From CAINVV01 sp037137375 (GTDB taxonomy: Bacteria > Bacteroidota > Bacteroidia > Bacteroidales > Prolixibacteraceae): 64,000 nucleotides of DNA. A program made the translations under genes and the position numbers. Below are positions 46,380-55,709 of this stretch, one piece after another. Under the pieces are notes generated by a model, which was not told the DNA's origin, did not search any database, and saw nothing but the letters and a program-made list of their open reading frames with translations. Where the stretch lies: assembly GCA_037137375.1 (NCBI GenBank), contig JBAXKJ010000027.1, forward strand, positions 9,527-73,526, written 5' to 3'. Numbering within the stretch: the first letter of the stretch is position 1; every line of letters starts with the position of its first letter.

Positions 46380-48221
46380 ATGAAAAGATTAAATTTAAAA
46401 ATATTTGTCATCTCTGCCTTCGCAGGATTGGCGTTATTTATGAGTTCATGTACCAAAAACCTGCTTGAACAAACGCCTACAGTCGACTTGCCCTCTTCCT
46501 CATTCTGGAACACGGAAGCCGATGCTACTACCGCTCTAATGGGAGCCTACTCTGCCGTCAGACCTTTGTTTGACCGTGATTATTACTTTGATGGCCAGTC
46601 AGAATATGTCAGGGTCCGCGGAACAAGCACAACGAGTGGAAACCTTCGTCTGGGCGATGCTTACAATGGTGGAAACTACAACCCTTCCGGTTATGGAAGC
46701 AGCTCTGACAAGATGTATATGTACCTTTTTGGTGGGGTGAACCGCACCAACTATGTAATCGAAAACGTGAAAAAGATGCTTCCAACGGCAAAAGCTACTT
46801 CTGTTGCCAGCCTGGAAGCTGTTATCGGTGAAGCTCGTCTGCTAAGGGGAATGGTCTACTTCAGACTCATTTCTTTGTGGGGTGATGTTCCATATTTTAC
46901 TAAAATCGCTTACGCGGATGCCGATGTTGCAACCTTGTCACGAATTCCTATTGCGCAGATCAAGGATTCGATCCTGGCTGATTTCACTTATGCATTCGAT
47001 AAACTTCCTGTTAAGGCTTCTGTTTCAGGTCGTGCAGCTAAACCTGCGGCACTCGCCTTCAGGGGTAAACTTCAACTCTTCTGGGCATCCTGGAACAAGA
47101 ACGGCTGGCCGGAACTGGACACTTTCAAACCCAACGCAACAGCAGCTACTGATGCGTTCAAAGCAGCAGCGGCAGATTTTAACGCAGTCATTAATAATTA
47201 CGGACTGACCCTTTTCCGCAATGGTGACCCGGGCAGCTGGGGTACGATGGGAGCTGCAGACGTACTGCCGAACTATTTCGACCTTTTCATGCCTGCCGCC
47301 AATAATGATCCGGAATTGATCATGGCTTTTACACACGGAGGAACTGGAACCAACCAGGGAGAAGAGCTCATGCGCGACTTCGCTGGCAGGTCACACGAAG
47401 GATCACAGTGCTGGGTTTCTCCAAGGTATGAGATTGCTGATAGGTACCAGAGTACCATTACCGGAGATTTTGCTGCGCCGCTAATTCCTACCAACCCAAC
47501 GGTTGCAGGAGCAAGGACAAAACTCAACTCCGCCGTCAATCCTGCCAGCTATGCCAACCGTGACTACCGGATGAAATCATCCATCATGTGGGATTATGAG
47601 ATGAGCATTGGTATGGTTTCCCTTGCCTCAACAGGTTGGTGTCCATTTATTTACAAATCCTGGGCCGCTCAAGTTGTGATCAACGGCGTATCTTATCTTA
47701 CTTATAATACTGATGGTTGTAATTCCGGGTACGTGTTCCGCAAATTCCTGCGCAACTATGCAGGACAAGGACGTGCCGACGGTAATTACAGTTGGCCGGT
47801 CATGCGTTTGGCTGACGTCTATCTGATGTACGCCGAGGCAACCAACGAAATCAACGGACCACAGGCAGACGCTATCGCCCTGGTTAACAAGATTCGCCGC
47901 CGAGGTAATCTGCCGGCACTGGCAGCCTCCAAGACCGGTGACAAGGCTAATTTCTTTTCAGCCATCGAACAGGAGAGAATCGTCGAATTGTTGGCTGAAG
48001 GCCAGCGGAGTTTCGACCTTCGTCGCTGGAGAGCCATTGAAAGAGTCTGGTGTCCTCCTTATGGAATTGGCGTTTGGCGAATTGACACCAATGGCGCTAA
48101 CCAGAGTCAGTATTTTGTTAATTCCTCCGAATTGAGCTATCAACAATGCTATATCTTCAGGATCCCACCGGGTGAGCGAAACAGGAATCCAAATCTGACC
48201 CAGAACAAACCGTGGTTATGA
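46380..48221 (+). CDS. SusD/RagB-family lipoprotein, lyase locus
   Basis: This 613-residue lipoprotein has a signal ending GLALFMSSC, lipidated at Cys 24. SusD features are LLEQTPTVDLPSSSFWNTEA at the start, EARLLRGMVYFRLISLWGDVPYFTKI in the TPR region, and EQERIVELLAEGQRSFDLRRW in the C-terminal signature. It pairs with the SusC directly upstream. The next small lipoprotein gene begins 38 bases after the stop if the ATG at 48260 is used. Confidence 0.95.
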   Translation: MKRLNLKIFVISAFAGLALFMSSCTKNLLEQTPTVDLPSSSFWNTEADATTALMGAYSAVRPLFDRDYYFDGQSEYVRVRGTSTTSGNLRLGDAYNGGNYNPSGYGSSSDKMYMYLFGGVNRTNYVIENVKKMLPTAKATSVASLEAVIGEARLLRGMVYFRLISLWGDVPYFTKIAYADADVATLSRIPIAQIKDSILADFTYAFDKLPVKASVSGRAAKPAALAFRGKLQLFWASWNKNGWPELDTFKPNATAATDAFKAAAADFNAVINNYGLTLFRNGDPGSWGTMGAADVLPNYFDLFMPAANNDPELIMAFTHGGTGTNQGEELMRDFAGRSHEGSQCWVSPRYEIADRYQSTITGDFAAPLIPTNPTVAGARTKLNSAVNPASYANRDYRMKSSIMWDYEMSIGMVSLASTGWCPFIYKSWAAQVVINGVSYLTYNTDGCNSGYVFRKFLRNYAGQGRADGNYSWPVMRLADVYLMYAEATNEINGPQADAIALVNKIRRRGNLPALAASKTGDKANFFSAIEQERIVELLAEGQRSFDLRRWRAIERVWCPPYGIGVWRIDTNGANQSQYFVNSSELSYQQCYIFRIPPGERNRNPNLTQNKPWL

Positions 48222-48259
48222 TTTTCTTCAATGGCTATATTAATTTAAAACAGTATAAT

Positions 48260-48670
48260 ATGAAACGATATTTTTTAACCTTTTTGACTCTCCTCATCGT
48301 CACATTCGCATGGGTAAGGTGCGCCAAGAACTTCCCGGTAGATGAAGACGGACTCTTGATTACATCGAGGGGACAGTGTTATGTAGGAAATTTCGAATTA
48401 CTCGGAGCAGACTTCCAGACTGTCAGAACAGCTGCTGCAACTATAGACACAACAGCTCAGACCATCAATGTTATGGTCATGTTTGGAACCGATCTAAAGA
48501 ATCTGTTTCCACAATTTTCTTTGGTTACAGATGCGAAACTGGATCCAAAAATCACCGGGAAAGTTGATTTCTCTGATTTGACGAATCCAAAGAAATACAC
48601 GGTAATTTCGGGTAACCGTTTGGTAAGAAAGACCTATACAATTTTCCTCACTGTTCAACCGAAACCATAA
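48260..48670 (+). CDS. Small SusCD-associated lipoprotein (DUF5018-like)
   Basis: The product has 136 residues from the ATG at 48260. Earlier ATGs at 48212 and 48218 lie ahead of the hydrophobic signal and would overlap susD. The signal (MKRYFLTFLTLLIVTFAWVR) is followed by Cys 21 in a loose lipobox. The body has one short beta-sandwich: GLLITSRGQCYVGNFELLG, then TIDTTAQTINVMVMFGTDLK and KKYTVISGNRLVRKTYTIFL, which resembles the immunoglobulin-like DUF5018 proteins beside susCD in Bacteroides. A surface role in glycan binding is inferred from context only. It is followed by a DUF4466-type gene 11 bases away. Confidence 0.6.
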   Translation: MKRYFLTFLTLLIVTFAWVRCAKNFPVDEDGLLITSRGQCYVGNFELLGADFQTVRTAAATIDTTAQTINVMVMFGTDLKNLFPQFSLVTDAKLDPKITGKVDFSDLTNPKKYTVISGNRLVRKTYTIFLTVQPKP

Positions 48671-48681
48671 AACTACAGATT

Positions 48682-49674
48682 ATGCAACACAAATATTTAA
48701 GCTTAATAGCAGTAATCCTGGGAGTTATCTTCTTTTCTTCTTGTCAGGAGAAAGAATATTCCGTGCCACTGGGCAAAACGGGACTAAACAATGATTGTAT
48801 CAAAAGAACCCTCGGACCGAATATTGTTGGTGGCACCATCGAATTTGCTTATGCCATGGCCATTCCGGCCACGGAAGGGAAAATAGTAAATGCACAGGTT
48901 GTCGCTACCATCGCGGGTGCCACAGGTACCTATCTCGAGAACAGGTCATTTTATACCAACTCAAGTGGTTTGGATGTTCCAATTACAGTTGGATCCCCTT
49001 CTGTAACAACAGACGTCAAGACTCTGGTAACCTTCTCGAAGGATACCTGCGCAGCTACACTCCGTTATTTTTATATGGTTCCTGAGGCTGCAAGAGGAAG
49101 TTCTGTTTCCTTCACTTTCTCGGCTACTGCCAGCAACGGCCAGACGGTATCCTATCAAATGGGACCATTTACCGTTACAAAAATGGATATGAAACTGGAT
49201 CTCGTGGCAACGGATAATAAGGCTATGTATCTGTCAATAGCCGATTTGGCCTTGTACGATGCGACCACAGCTGTGGCCAATGCTTCTAAGATTGACCTGG
49301 TTTATCTTTACCGGAATATCGCTGGGATTACTTTTACCCATGCCTTGGTTTCACCCGCTGCAAGTCCTGATTATCTGCCTGGTGTAACGCTTCCGACCGG
49401 TGTGAACCGGAGTACCAAGATGTCTAAAACATGGGCTTTAAATGATTTCAACCTCGCAAGGCTCCAATATGGAATCTATATCGATGACGTGGATTTCACG
49501 GTGCTTGATTTCACCAATGCCCCGAATTTCGTGATCAACCTGAAGGCTCAGGCCGGCACCTGGGTGGAGACGGCTGATGGCAAATACAGGGCATATATTT
49601 ATATCAATTCGATCAATAATACCGCAACTGCTCCGAGTATGACGATTAGTATCAAGCGTTATACGATGAAGTAA
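48682..49674 (+). CDS. DUF4466-type surface lipoprotein
   Basis: This 330-residue lipoprotein has the signal SLIAVILGVIFFSSCQ with the Cys at 21. The start LNNDCIKRTLGPNIVGGTIEFAYAMA is typical of DUF4466 proteins beside SusCD in Bacteroidota. The second half is beta-rich (SKIDLVYLYRNIAGITFTHA, VNRSTKMSKTWALNDFNLARLQYG). Known relatives have an Ig-like fold without enzymatic activity. It likely helps hold glycan at the surface. It ends the transporter half of the locus, and a strong terminator starts 13 bases past the stop. Confidence 0.7.
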   Translation: MQHKYLSLIAVILGVIFFSSCQEKEYSVPLGKTGLNNDCIKRTLGPNIVGGTIEFAYAMAIPATEGKIVNAQVVATIAGATGTYLENRSFYTNSSGLDVPITVGSPSVTTDVKTLVTFSKDTCAATLRYFYMVPEAARGSSVSFTFSATASNGQTVSYQMGPFTVTKMDMKLDLVATDNKAMYLSIADLALYDATTAVANASKIDLVYLYRNIAGITFTHALVSPAASPDYLPGVTLPTGVNRSTKMSKTWALNDFNLARLQYGIYIDDVDFTVLDFTNAPNFVINLKAQAGTWVETADGKYRAYIYINSINNTATAPSMTISIKRYTMK

Positions 49675-49687
49675 ATTTTAATTCTGC

Positions 49688-49734
49688 AAAGAGTTATTGT
49701 GCCCTTTACCGGGTGCAATAACTCTTTATTTTTT
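49688..49734 (+). terminator. Strong intrinsic terminator after the transporter genes
   Basis: Arms at 49688-49704 and 49711-49727 pair over 17 bases with only two G-U wobbles (AAAGAGTTATTGTGCCC against its partner), a 6-base loop, and an immediate T-run at 49729-49734. It separates the SusCD-lipoprotein genes from the lyase genes. Confidence 0.9.
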
Positions 49735-49796
49735 CCCATCTTTGAGTCAGACGTCCCCATCTAGCTCAGGTATCTTAAAATTTAATAACCCAGCTC

Positions 49797-51878
49797 ATGA
49801 AAAATCGATATTTCAAGATCCTTCTGATTGCTTTTGCTGTATACTTTATTAATGCGGAAAAAACTTTGGCACAGAAATTTCTGCATCCCGGCATCGATCA
49901 GACTTTGGCGGATATGGCTTTCATGAAGAAACAGGTACAGGCCGGAGTACAACCCTGGAAAGATGCCTTCGAACGATTAAAAACTTCAACGGATTTACAG
50001 TTTCAGGTGAAGCCTTATACCCACGTGTTACGCGGTCCTTACGGTAAACCCAACATTGGCGGGGACGACTTGTCGAAAGGTTCAAATATGGCTTACAACT
50101 GCGCGCTGATGGGTTATCTGACGGGTGAAAGGGCTTATTCCGAAAAAGCCATAGAGATCATCAATGCCTGGTCGCCGGTGATCTGGGACCTCGATTACAA
50201 CGATGCAAAATTATTAGCCGGCTGGACCGGTCACATCCTCTGCAATGCAGCAGAAATCCTACGTTACACGGATTCAGGATGGAAACAAAAAGAGATCGAC
50301 CGCTTCACTCAGATGCTGATGACGGTCTATTATCCCCTCATCCGGTACTATTATCCACAGGCCAACGGAAACTGGGATGGAGCCATCATCCATACCATTC
50401 TGGCCATGGCCATTTTTACCGATAATCACGAAATGTTTAACAATGCCATCGACCATTTCTATCATTCCCCGGTCAATGGCAGTATCTTCAAATACGTCTA
50501 TCCCAGTGGTCAGTGCCAGGAATCTATGCGAGATCAGGGACATGTGCAGCTGGGTCTGGGTGAGTTTGCCGGTGCCGCAATAGTTGCTTTTACGCAGGGT
50601 GTCGATCTCTTCCAGGCTGCCAATAACCGTATCGCCCTTGGTTATGAATACACTGCTCAATTTCTGCTTGGCAAGACACCCCATTGCTATGGAAAAATCT
50701 CGGAGAGGTCCAAAGATCTTCGAGACGATTATGAATACGTTTACCGTCACTATGCCGCGCAAGGTATTGAGCTTCCATTTACCAAAAAGGCGGCAGATTC
50801 CATCAGGATCAAAGCCAGCCGTAGTGTTTTAACTGCTTTTCGCGCACCTACCGGGAAAGCCGTAACCTCAAAATCTACACCAGCACCCTCCCCTATCGCC
50901 TACCCGGCCGGAGCCCTGGATAAAGCCGTCATCCAACCTTCCAACGAGGCTATCCGGGTCACCCCCGGACAATCGATCCAAGCCGCCCTCGACGCTGCTG
51001 CCCTCCAGGCCGCCGCCGGGAAAAATGGCTGGGTCCTAGCCACTGCCGGCATACACAAACTTCCGGGTACGCTTAAAATACCCTCAGGTATCACCCTTTC
51101 GGGCGAAGGTCTGAGTACCGTCTTATTGCTCGATCCGGCCAGCGGATTGCGCGACGCCATCGTCAATGCGACCGAAGACCTCCACGATGTCACCATTTGC
51201 GACCTCGTCCTGGAGGGCTCCACCACGCCTGAAATTCCCAGCGATCCCAATAGCAACAGGTCCTACCGCGGCGGATACAACCGTGGGGGAATCATGTTCC
51301 TTGGAACCCGGGAAGGGGCCTTGAAGAACATCACATTCCGAAATCTGACCGTGCGAAATTGCACCTACAATGGCATCTTCCTCACCGGTGCAACAAATCT
51401 TAAAATCACCTGCTGCGATCTGAACGAAAATGGTGCCAGCGTGCCTCCGGGTGCCCGACAGCTACACAACCTGCTGCTTTCACACTGTTCGGCTGTCAGC
51501 ATCAACGGCAGTCGAATGGACACTTCGCCCCTGGGTTGCGGAATAGTGATTAATTATTGTTCGGATGTATCGGTAAACAATTGTGAAACTGCACGAAACG
51601 GTTGGTACGGAATCCTGGTATCAGAAAGTAAAAACATTTCTTTTACCGGTAATCTGGTTGAAGGCAACGACGCCGAGGGTATCATGTTCCAGTTTCTGTA
51701 CAACGGCTCAGAAAATATTTCGCTCACGGGGAACCTGATCCATTATAATCAGGGATTTGGAATAGCTTCCTATGCCAGCAAGAACCTCTATTCTTCGCAC
51801 AACATCTTCGCCGGAAACGGGACAGACCTGAAATCGAACGAAAAAATCTCTCCGGAAAAATATATCAACATGCAGTAA
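49797..51878 (+). CDS. Alginate-lyase-like toroid fused to a parallel beta-helix
   Basis: This 693-residue secreted protein has a signal peptide (ILLIAFAVYFINAEKTLA). Residues about 30-345 look like the (alpha/alpha) toroid of the alginate_lyase/PL38 group: GGDDLSKGSNMAYNCALMGYL, NGNWDGAIIHTILAMAIF and GQCQESMRDQGHVQLGLGEFA. The latter two are where PL5/PL38-type lyases place the catalytic Asn and His. Residues about 380-690 form a right-handed parallel beta-helix with an N-terminal cap (SIQAALDAAALQ) and Asn ladders (NLKITCCDLNENG, VSVNNCETARNGWYGILV). The two units are joined by a Ser/Pro/Thr linker (APTGKAVTSKSTPAPSP). Both parts may be active: the first may cleave uronan by elimination, and the second may be a lyase, epimerase or binding unit. 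Confidence 0.8.
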   Translation: MKNRYFKILLIAFAVYFINAEKTLAQKFLHPGIDQTLADMAFMKKQVQAGVQPWKDAFERLKTSTDLQFQVKPYTHVLRGPYGKPNIGGDDLSKGSNMAYNCALMGYLTGERAYSEKAIEIINAWSPVIWDLDYNDAKLLAGWTGHILCNAAEILRYTDSGWKQKEIDRFTQMLMTVYYPLIRYYYPQANGNWDGAIIHTILAMAIFTDNHEMFNNAIDHFYHSPVNGSIFKYVYPSGQCQESMRDQGHVQLGLGEFAGAAIVAFTQGVDLFQAANNRIALGYEYTAQFLLGKTPHCYGKISERSKDLRDDYEYVYRHYAAQGIELPFTKKAADSIRIKASRSVLTAFRAPTGKAVTSKSTPAPSPIAYPAGALDKAVIQPSNEAIRVTPGQSIQAALDAAALQAAAGKNGWVLATAGIHKLPGTLKIPSGITLSGEGLSTVLLLDPASGLRDAIVNATEDLHDVTICDLVLEGSTTPEIPSDPNSNRSYRGGYNRGGIMFLGTREGALKNITFRNLTVRNCTYNGIFLTGATNLKITCCDLNENGASVPPGARQLHNLLLSHCSAVSINGSRMDTSPLGCGIVINYCSDVSVNNCETARNGWYGILVSESKNISFTGNLVEGNDAEGIMFQFLYNGSENISLTGNLIHYNQGFGIASYASKNLYSSHNIFAGNGTDLKSNEKISPEKYINMQ

Positions 51879-51961
51879 AAACGTGTTCGTGTCCTTTTTT
51901 ATCACAAAAACACCTTATTTTTAAGGAAGATAATCGCATCAGGCGATTTGTGTCAAACCCT

Positions 51962-52927
51962 ATGAAAAAATTTTATTTCTCCCTCACCCTTCTGCTGCTA
52001 TTTCTTACCTCCTGCGCACAGGAAAAGCAGTCGGCCGTGACAAATGGCACCCTCATTTTTCAATCCGGTTTCGAACCCGGTTCCAGAGTCGTTGCCAGTG
52101 GTTCTGATGCCGACATCGTCGGGATCGATACCTCGAAACCCGACCACAGCGATTGGGTCAACGACCTGGATAACAATCCGGATATCGGCAGTTTTAGCCT
52201 GCAATACCAGGGTGGCGATTCGACCATGCGATTCGCAAAAATTATCCCTGAACCAGGAAATACTTCCAACCATGTGCTCCAGTTCTGGCTCAACAAGCCC
52301 AATGTGGAGGCCTCGAAAGGGCGTATTCAGGGGAACCTTTATGGAAACAAGGGGATGAAGGAATTCTACCAGTCAGAAAGGATATTTCTGCACAACGACT
52401 TCAGCGCAGTGCGGACTTTTCCCAATATTATTACCTGGCTGACTATCGCCGAATTTTGGAACAATATCACCTGGAGCCAGACCGTTCCCTACGGTTTCCG
52501 CATCACGTTAGGAATTGGGAAACCAGTGGCAACCACGAGCGACCTCTATTTCATCCTCGAAGCTCAAAACTGCGAATTATTCGCCGATGGAAGTCAGAAA
52601 TACACGACCCTCTGGTTCGAAACCAATCAGAAAGTAAAGGTCCCGATAGGACAATGGTTTACGCTTGAATATTATTACAAGGAAGGAAATGCCGAAAATG
52701 GCAAATTATATATGACAATTCAACCGGATGGGGGAAGCAAGGAAGTGATTTATAACCTGACTGCAATCACCCATAACTCGAAGGATCCGAATCCCGACGG
52801 CGTCACGGATTTCAATCCAATCAAGCTTTACACCTCCAAAGAATTAATTAATTACATGGGCACCCAGGGTAAAACACTCCAGATTTACTGGGACGAATTT
52901 AAACTTTGGAAAGACAAACGTCCTTAA
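51962..52927 (+). CDS. Jelly-roll lipoprotein of the lyase locus
   Basis: The product has 321 residues from the ATG at 51962, with a lipoprotein signal (LTLLLLFLTSCAQEKQ). A GTG 12 bases upstream has no merit. The rest is a single beta-sandwich of the concanavalin type: LIFQSGFEPGSRVV at the start, HVLQFWLNKPNVEASKGRIQ, SERIFLHNDF and WFTLEYYYKEGNAENGKLYM in the middle, and LQIYWDEFKLWKD at the end. This plan is shared by PL7/PL13/PL20-like lyases and laminin-G-type binding proteins. No family-specific catalytic set can be named. It may be another lyase or a binding protein for the same glycan. It follows the fused lyase by 83 bases and precedes the PL8-like gene by 26. Confidence 0.62.
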   Translation: MKKFYFSLTLLLLFLTSCAQEKQSAVTNGTLIFQSGFEPGSRVVASGSDADIVGIDTSKPDHSDWVNDLDNNPDIGSFSLQYQGGDSTMRFAKIIPEPGNTSNHVLQFWLNKPNVEASKGRIQGNLYGNKGMKEFYQSERIFLHNDFSAVRTFPNIITWLTIAEFWNNITWSQTVPYGFRITLGIGKPVATTSDLYFILEAQNCELFADGSQKYTTLWFETNQKVKVPIGQWFTLEYYYKEGNAENGKLYMTIQPDGGSKEVIYNLTAITHNSKDPNPDGVTDFNPIKLYTSKELINYMGTQGKTLQIYWDEFKLWKDKRP

Positions 52928-52953
52928 AATCAAAATCGCTAATATCTAATAAT

Positions 52954-55698
52954 ATGAAGAAGCTCATCCTTTCGCTTGTCCTGATCCTGGGGTGTTTCAG
53001 CATGACGACTACCCTGGCCATAAATAGCCCAGACCTTGAAATTCTCAGGAAAAGGGTCACCGAAGAAATAATGGATCAGAGGATGAACAGCGAACAGGTT
53101 AAAAATCTGGTCGCTTCCATCCAACCCGACGGAAGCTGGTCGGACATCAATTACAAGGACTTGTCCAGGATTGGTTATGAAAATGGCCGCCACCTCTCGA
53201 ACATCTGGCTGATGTGCGCCGCCTACAAGATTCCATCCTCCCCCCTGGCCGGCGACAAGGAATTATTAAAGGCTACCGCGAAGGCAATCAATTTCTGGAC
53301 GGTCAATGATTTTATCGCTGCTAACTGGCATTCCAATGAGATTTCCAATCCGCAGCTGCTGACCCATATTCTCTTACTGATGGACAAGGATCTAACCGAA
53401 AAGCAACAGGCAGACCTGTCTTTTCTTGCTCAAAGGGCCAATCTCGACGCCTGGGGCGCCCGGCCGGGTGGCGATCTGGTCAGAATCTGCGGCATCATGG
53501 CGGAACTGGCTCTATATAAAAGAGACGCCCAAAAATTGAAGATTGCCCTCGAAACCATGGCTGCTCAAGCCAGAATCACTACCGGACTGGGTATCAAACC
53601 TGATCTGGGTTTCCACCATCGTACCGACAGGGTCACCTCGATTCTCACCTATGGAACAGGATATGCTTCGACACTCACCGACTGGGCCGTCCGGCTTACC
53701 GGAACCAGTTTCAGCCTTCCGGCGGAAAGCCTCAACCTCTTGATTGACTACTACCTGGATGGTATTTGCAAGGCCATGGTTTATGGCCGGTACAAGGCTC
53801 CCGGACTGGTAAACAGAGACATGTCGCGAAAAGGGGACCTTGGACCTGTCGACAGCGAGATTCCTGAAAAATTATTGATGGTCTCAGACCACCGCAAAAG
53901 CGAGCTCGAAAACATCGTAAAAATTCGCAAAGGTGAGCAGCAGCCCAACCTGAGCTACGACCGCTTCTTCTGGCATTCAGAATATTCCGTTCACCAGCGG
54001 CCTTCGTGGTATTCTACCGTCCGGATGTTCTCCAGCCGCAATAATACGATGGAGTTTCCACACAACATGGAATCGCTGAAACAACATCATTATGCCGACG
54101 GTGCTAATTTTATTTCCGTAACCGGGAAAGAATATGATGACATTTTTTCGGTCTGGGACTGGCAGAAAATCCCGGGAACGACGGTCGTCCAAAGACCCGT
54201 CATGCCTTCGTATACAGAAATAGTAAAGCAAGGTAAAACCGGCTTCGTCGGGGCAGTTACGGATGGATCTTACGGTGCCTCTGCCTTCGATTTCGAAAGT
54301 CCGCTCGATCCTTTGAAGGCTAGAAAAGCTTGGTTCTTCTTCGACAAGGAATATGTTTGTCTGGGTGCAGGAATTACCTCTTCTGCTGAATACCCGGTTA
54401 CAACCAGCCTGAATCAGTGCCTGCTCAATGGTGAAGTAACGGTCAAAACTGTCAATGAAAAAACTACTCCTGAGAAAGGCGAACATCAGCTAAGTAAGGT
54501 GAAATGGGTCTTGCATGAGGGAATTGCCTATGTATTTCCAACGCCAACAGATGTCCTGCTTAACAACAAACCTTACACCGGCTATTGGCACGACCTCGTA
54601 AGCACTACCCGAAAAATAAACTCGGATAAAGAGACCCGAGAGCTGTTCTCCCTCTGGATCGACCATGGAAAACAACCCGCTGATGCTTCTTATGCCTACA
54701 TTGTTGCACCCGGAACAAACCCTGCTGTGACCGATCCTGATTCAATCTCTTCCAGGGTGAAAATCCTGGTAAATACTGTTAAAATTCAGGCGGTGCATCA
54801 CCTTGGATTAAATATCACCCAGGTTGTCTTCTACGATCAGGGTACTGTGCAGTTAAGCAATGGTCTTACGCTAACTGCAAATAATCCGGGCATCGTGATG
54901 CTTAAAGGTACTGCGCAAAGCATCGAAGAAATCACAGTCGCCGATCCGGGAAGAAAACTGCACAGCTTTCAATTGTCTGTCTCTGAAAACTTTTCCGGAG
55001 GCGGCGCTAACTGGAAAACTGTCTGGAAAAAACAGGAGAAGACCACCGAGATAACATTTACTTTACCCGATGGACAGCTTGCTGGAAAGAGCATGACCAT
55101 CAAAAACAGGACTTTCGAACCGGAGTGTGCCAAAAAGCAACCTGTCCTTGCCCGTGAAGAGCATCTCGTGAAAGGTAAACCAGCGAAAGCCGGAGAACAT
55201 TTTGTGGGGGAAAGCTATGGCGGAGGCATCGTGATCTGGACGGACGAAACAGGTCAGCATGGTTTGATTGCTGCGAAAAAGGACCTGCCAGAGGAGATCC
55301 AATGGAGAAATGGCGCCTCAAAATTGGCCAGACATTTTGGCGACAATGGCGACAGGGTCGTCAATGCCAGAGGCGACGGCATCGGTGCAGGTGCGATGAA
55401 TACGGCCATCATCATTGCCCAGTTGACAGATGATGATATTTTTGGGAATTTCGCCGCCAAAATGGCTGCCAGATATCAGGCCGATGGCTATGGAGACTGG
55501 TATCTGCCATCCAAAGCAGAGCTAAATATATTGTACCAGCAGAAGGACATGATCGGCGGTTTTGACAAGGATATGTACTGGAGTTCAACCGAATTGAATG
55601 TCGGATTTGCCTGGGGCCAGAATTTCAGTGGCTACGGCGGACAATACAATCAAAACAAATCATCGGCCTATGCCGTGCGTTGTGTAAGGAAATTTTAA
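52954..55698 (+). CDS. PL8-like polysaccharide lyase fused to a C-terminal DUF1566 domain
   Basis: The product has 914 residues from the ATG at 52954, which is followed by a good signal peptide. The earlier TTG/ATG-like start would overlap the preceding gene. Residues about 20-330 form the helical toroid of family 8 lyases: NWHSNEISNPQLLTHILLLM (catalytic Asn region), then LGFHHRTDRVTSILTYGTGYA with the His and Tyr, and MVYGRYKAPGLVNRDMSRKG with the Arg. Residues about 340-760 are the beta-sandwich domains. Residues about 785-914 are a separate DUF1566/Lcl-type module: GESYGGGIVIWTDETGQHGLI, GYGDWYLPSKAELNILY, MYWSSTE and SAYAVRCVRKF. Family 8 cleaves hyaluronan, chondroitin, alginate or xanthan. 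The fusion to DUF1566 is unusual and may anchor or target the enzyme. Confidence 0.83.
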   Translation: MKKLILSLVLILGCFSMTTTLAINSPDLEILRKRVTEEIMDQRMNSEQVKNLVASIQPDGSWSDINYKDLSRIGYENGRHLSNIWLMCAAYKIPSSPLAGDKELLKATAKAINFWTVNDFIAANWHSNEISNPQLLTHILLLMDKDLTEKQQADLSFLAQRANLDAWGARPGGDLVRICGIMAELALYKRDAQKLKIALETMAAQARITTGLGIKPDLGFHHRTDRVTSILTYGTGYASTLTDWAVRLTGTSFSLPAESLNLLIDYYLDGICKAMVYGRYKAPGLVNRDMSRKGDLGPVDSEIPEKLLMVSDHRKSELENIVKIRKGEQQPNLSYDRFFWHSEYSVHQRPSWYSTVRMFSSRNNTMEFPHNMESLKQHHYADGANFISVTGKEYDDIFSVWDWQKIPGTTVVQRPVMPSYTEIVKQGKTGFVGAVTDGSYGASAFDFESPLDPLKARKAWFFFDKEYVCLGAGITSSAEYPVTTSLNQCLLNGEVTVKTVNEKTTPEKGEHQLSKVKWVLHEGIAYVFPTPTDVLLNNKPYTGYWHDLVSTTRKINSDKETRELFSLWIDHGKQPADASYAYIVAPGTNPAVTDPDSISSRVKILVNTVKIQAVHHLGLNITQVVFYDQGTVQLSNGLTLTANNPGIVMLKGTAQSIEEITVADPGRKLHSFQLSVSENFSGGGANWKTVWKKQEKTTEITFTLPDGQLAGKSMTIKNRTFEPECAKKQPVLAREEHLVKGKPAKAGEHFVGESYGGGIVIWTDETGQHGLIAAKKDLPEEIQWRNGASKLARHFGDNGDRVVNARGDGIGAGAMNTAIIIAQLTDDDIFGNFAAKMAARYQADGYGDWYLPSKAELNILYQQKDMIGGFDKDMYWSSTELNVGFAWGQNFSGYGGQYNQNKSSAYAVRCVRKF

Positions 55699-55709
55699 TT
55701 CAAAAATAT

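Noticed and set aside
51913..51926. Hairpin CCTTA-TTTT-TAAGG upstream of the jelly-roll lipoprotein
   Set aside because: Only five base pairs, AT-rich, without a T-run. It could arise by chance.
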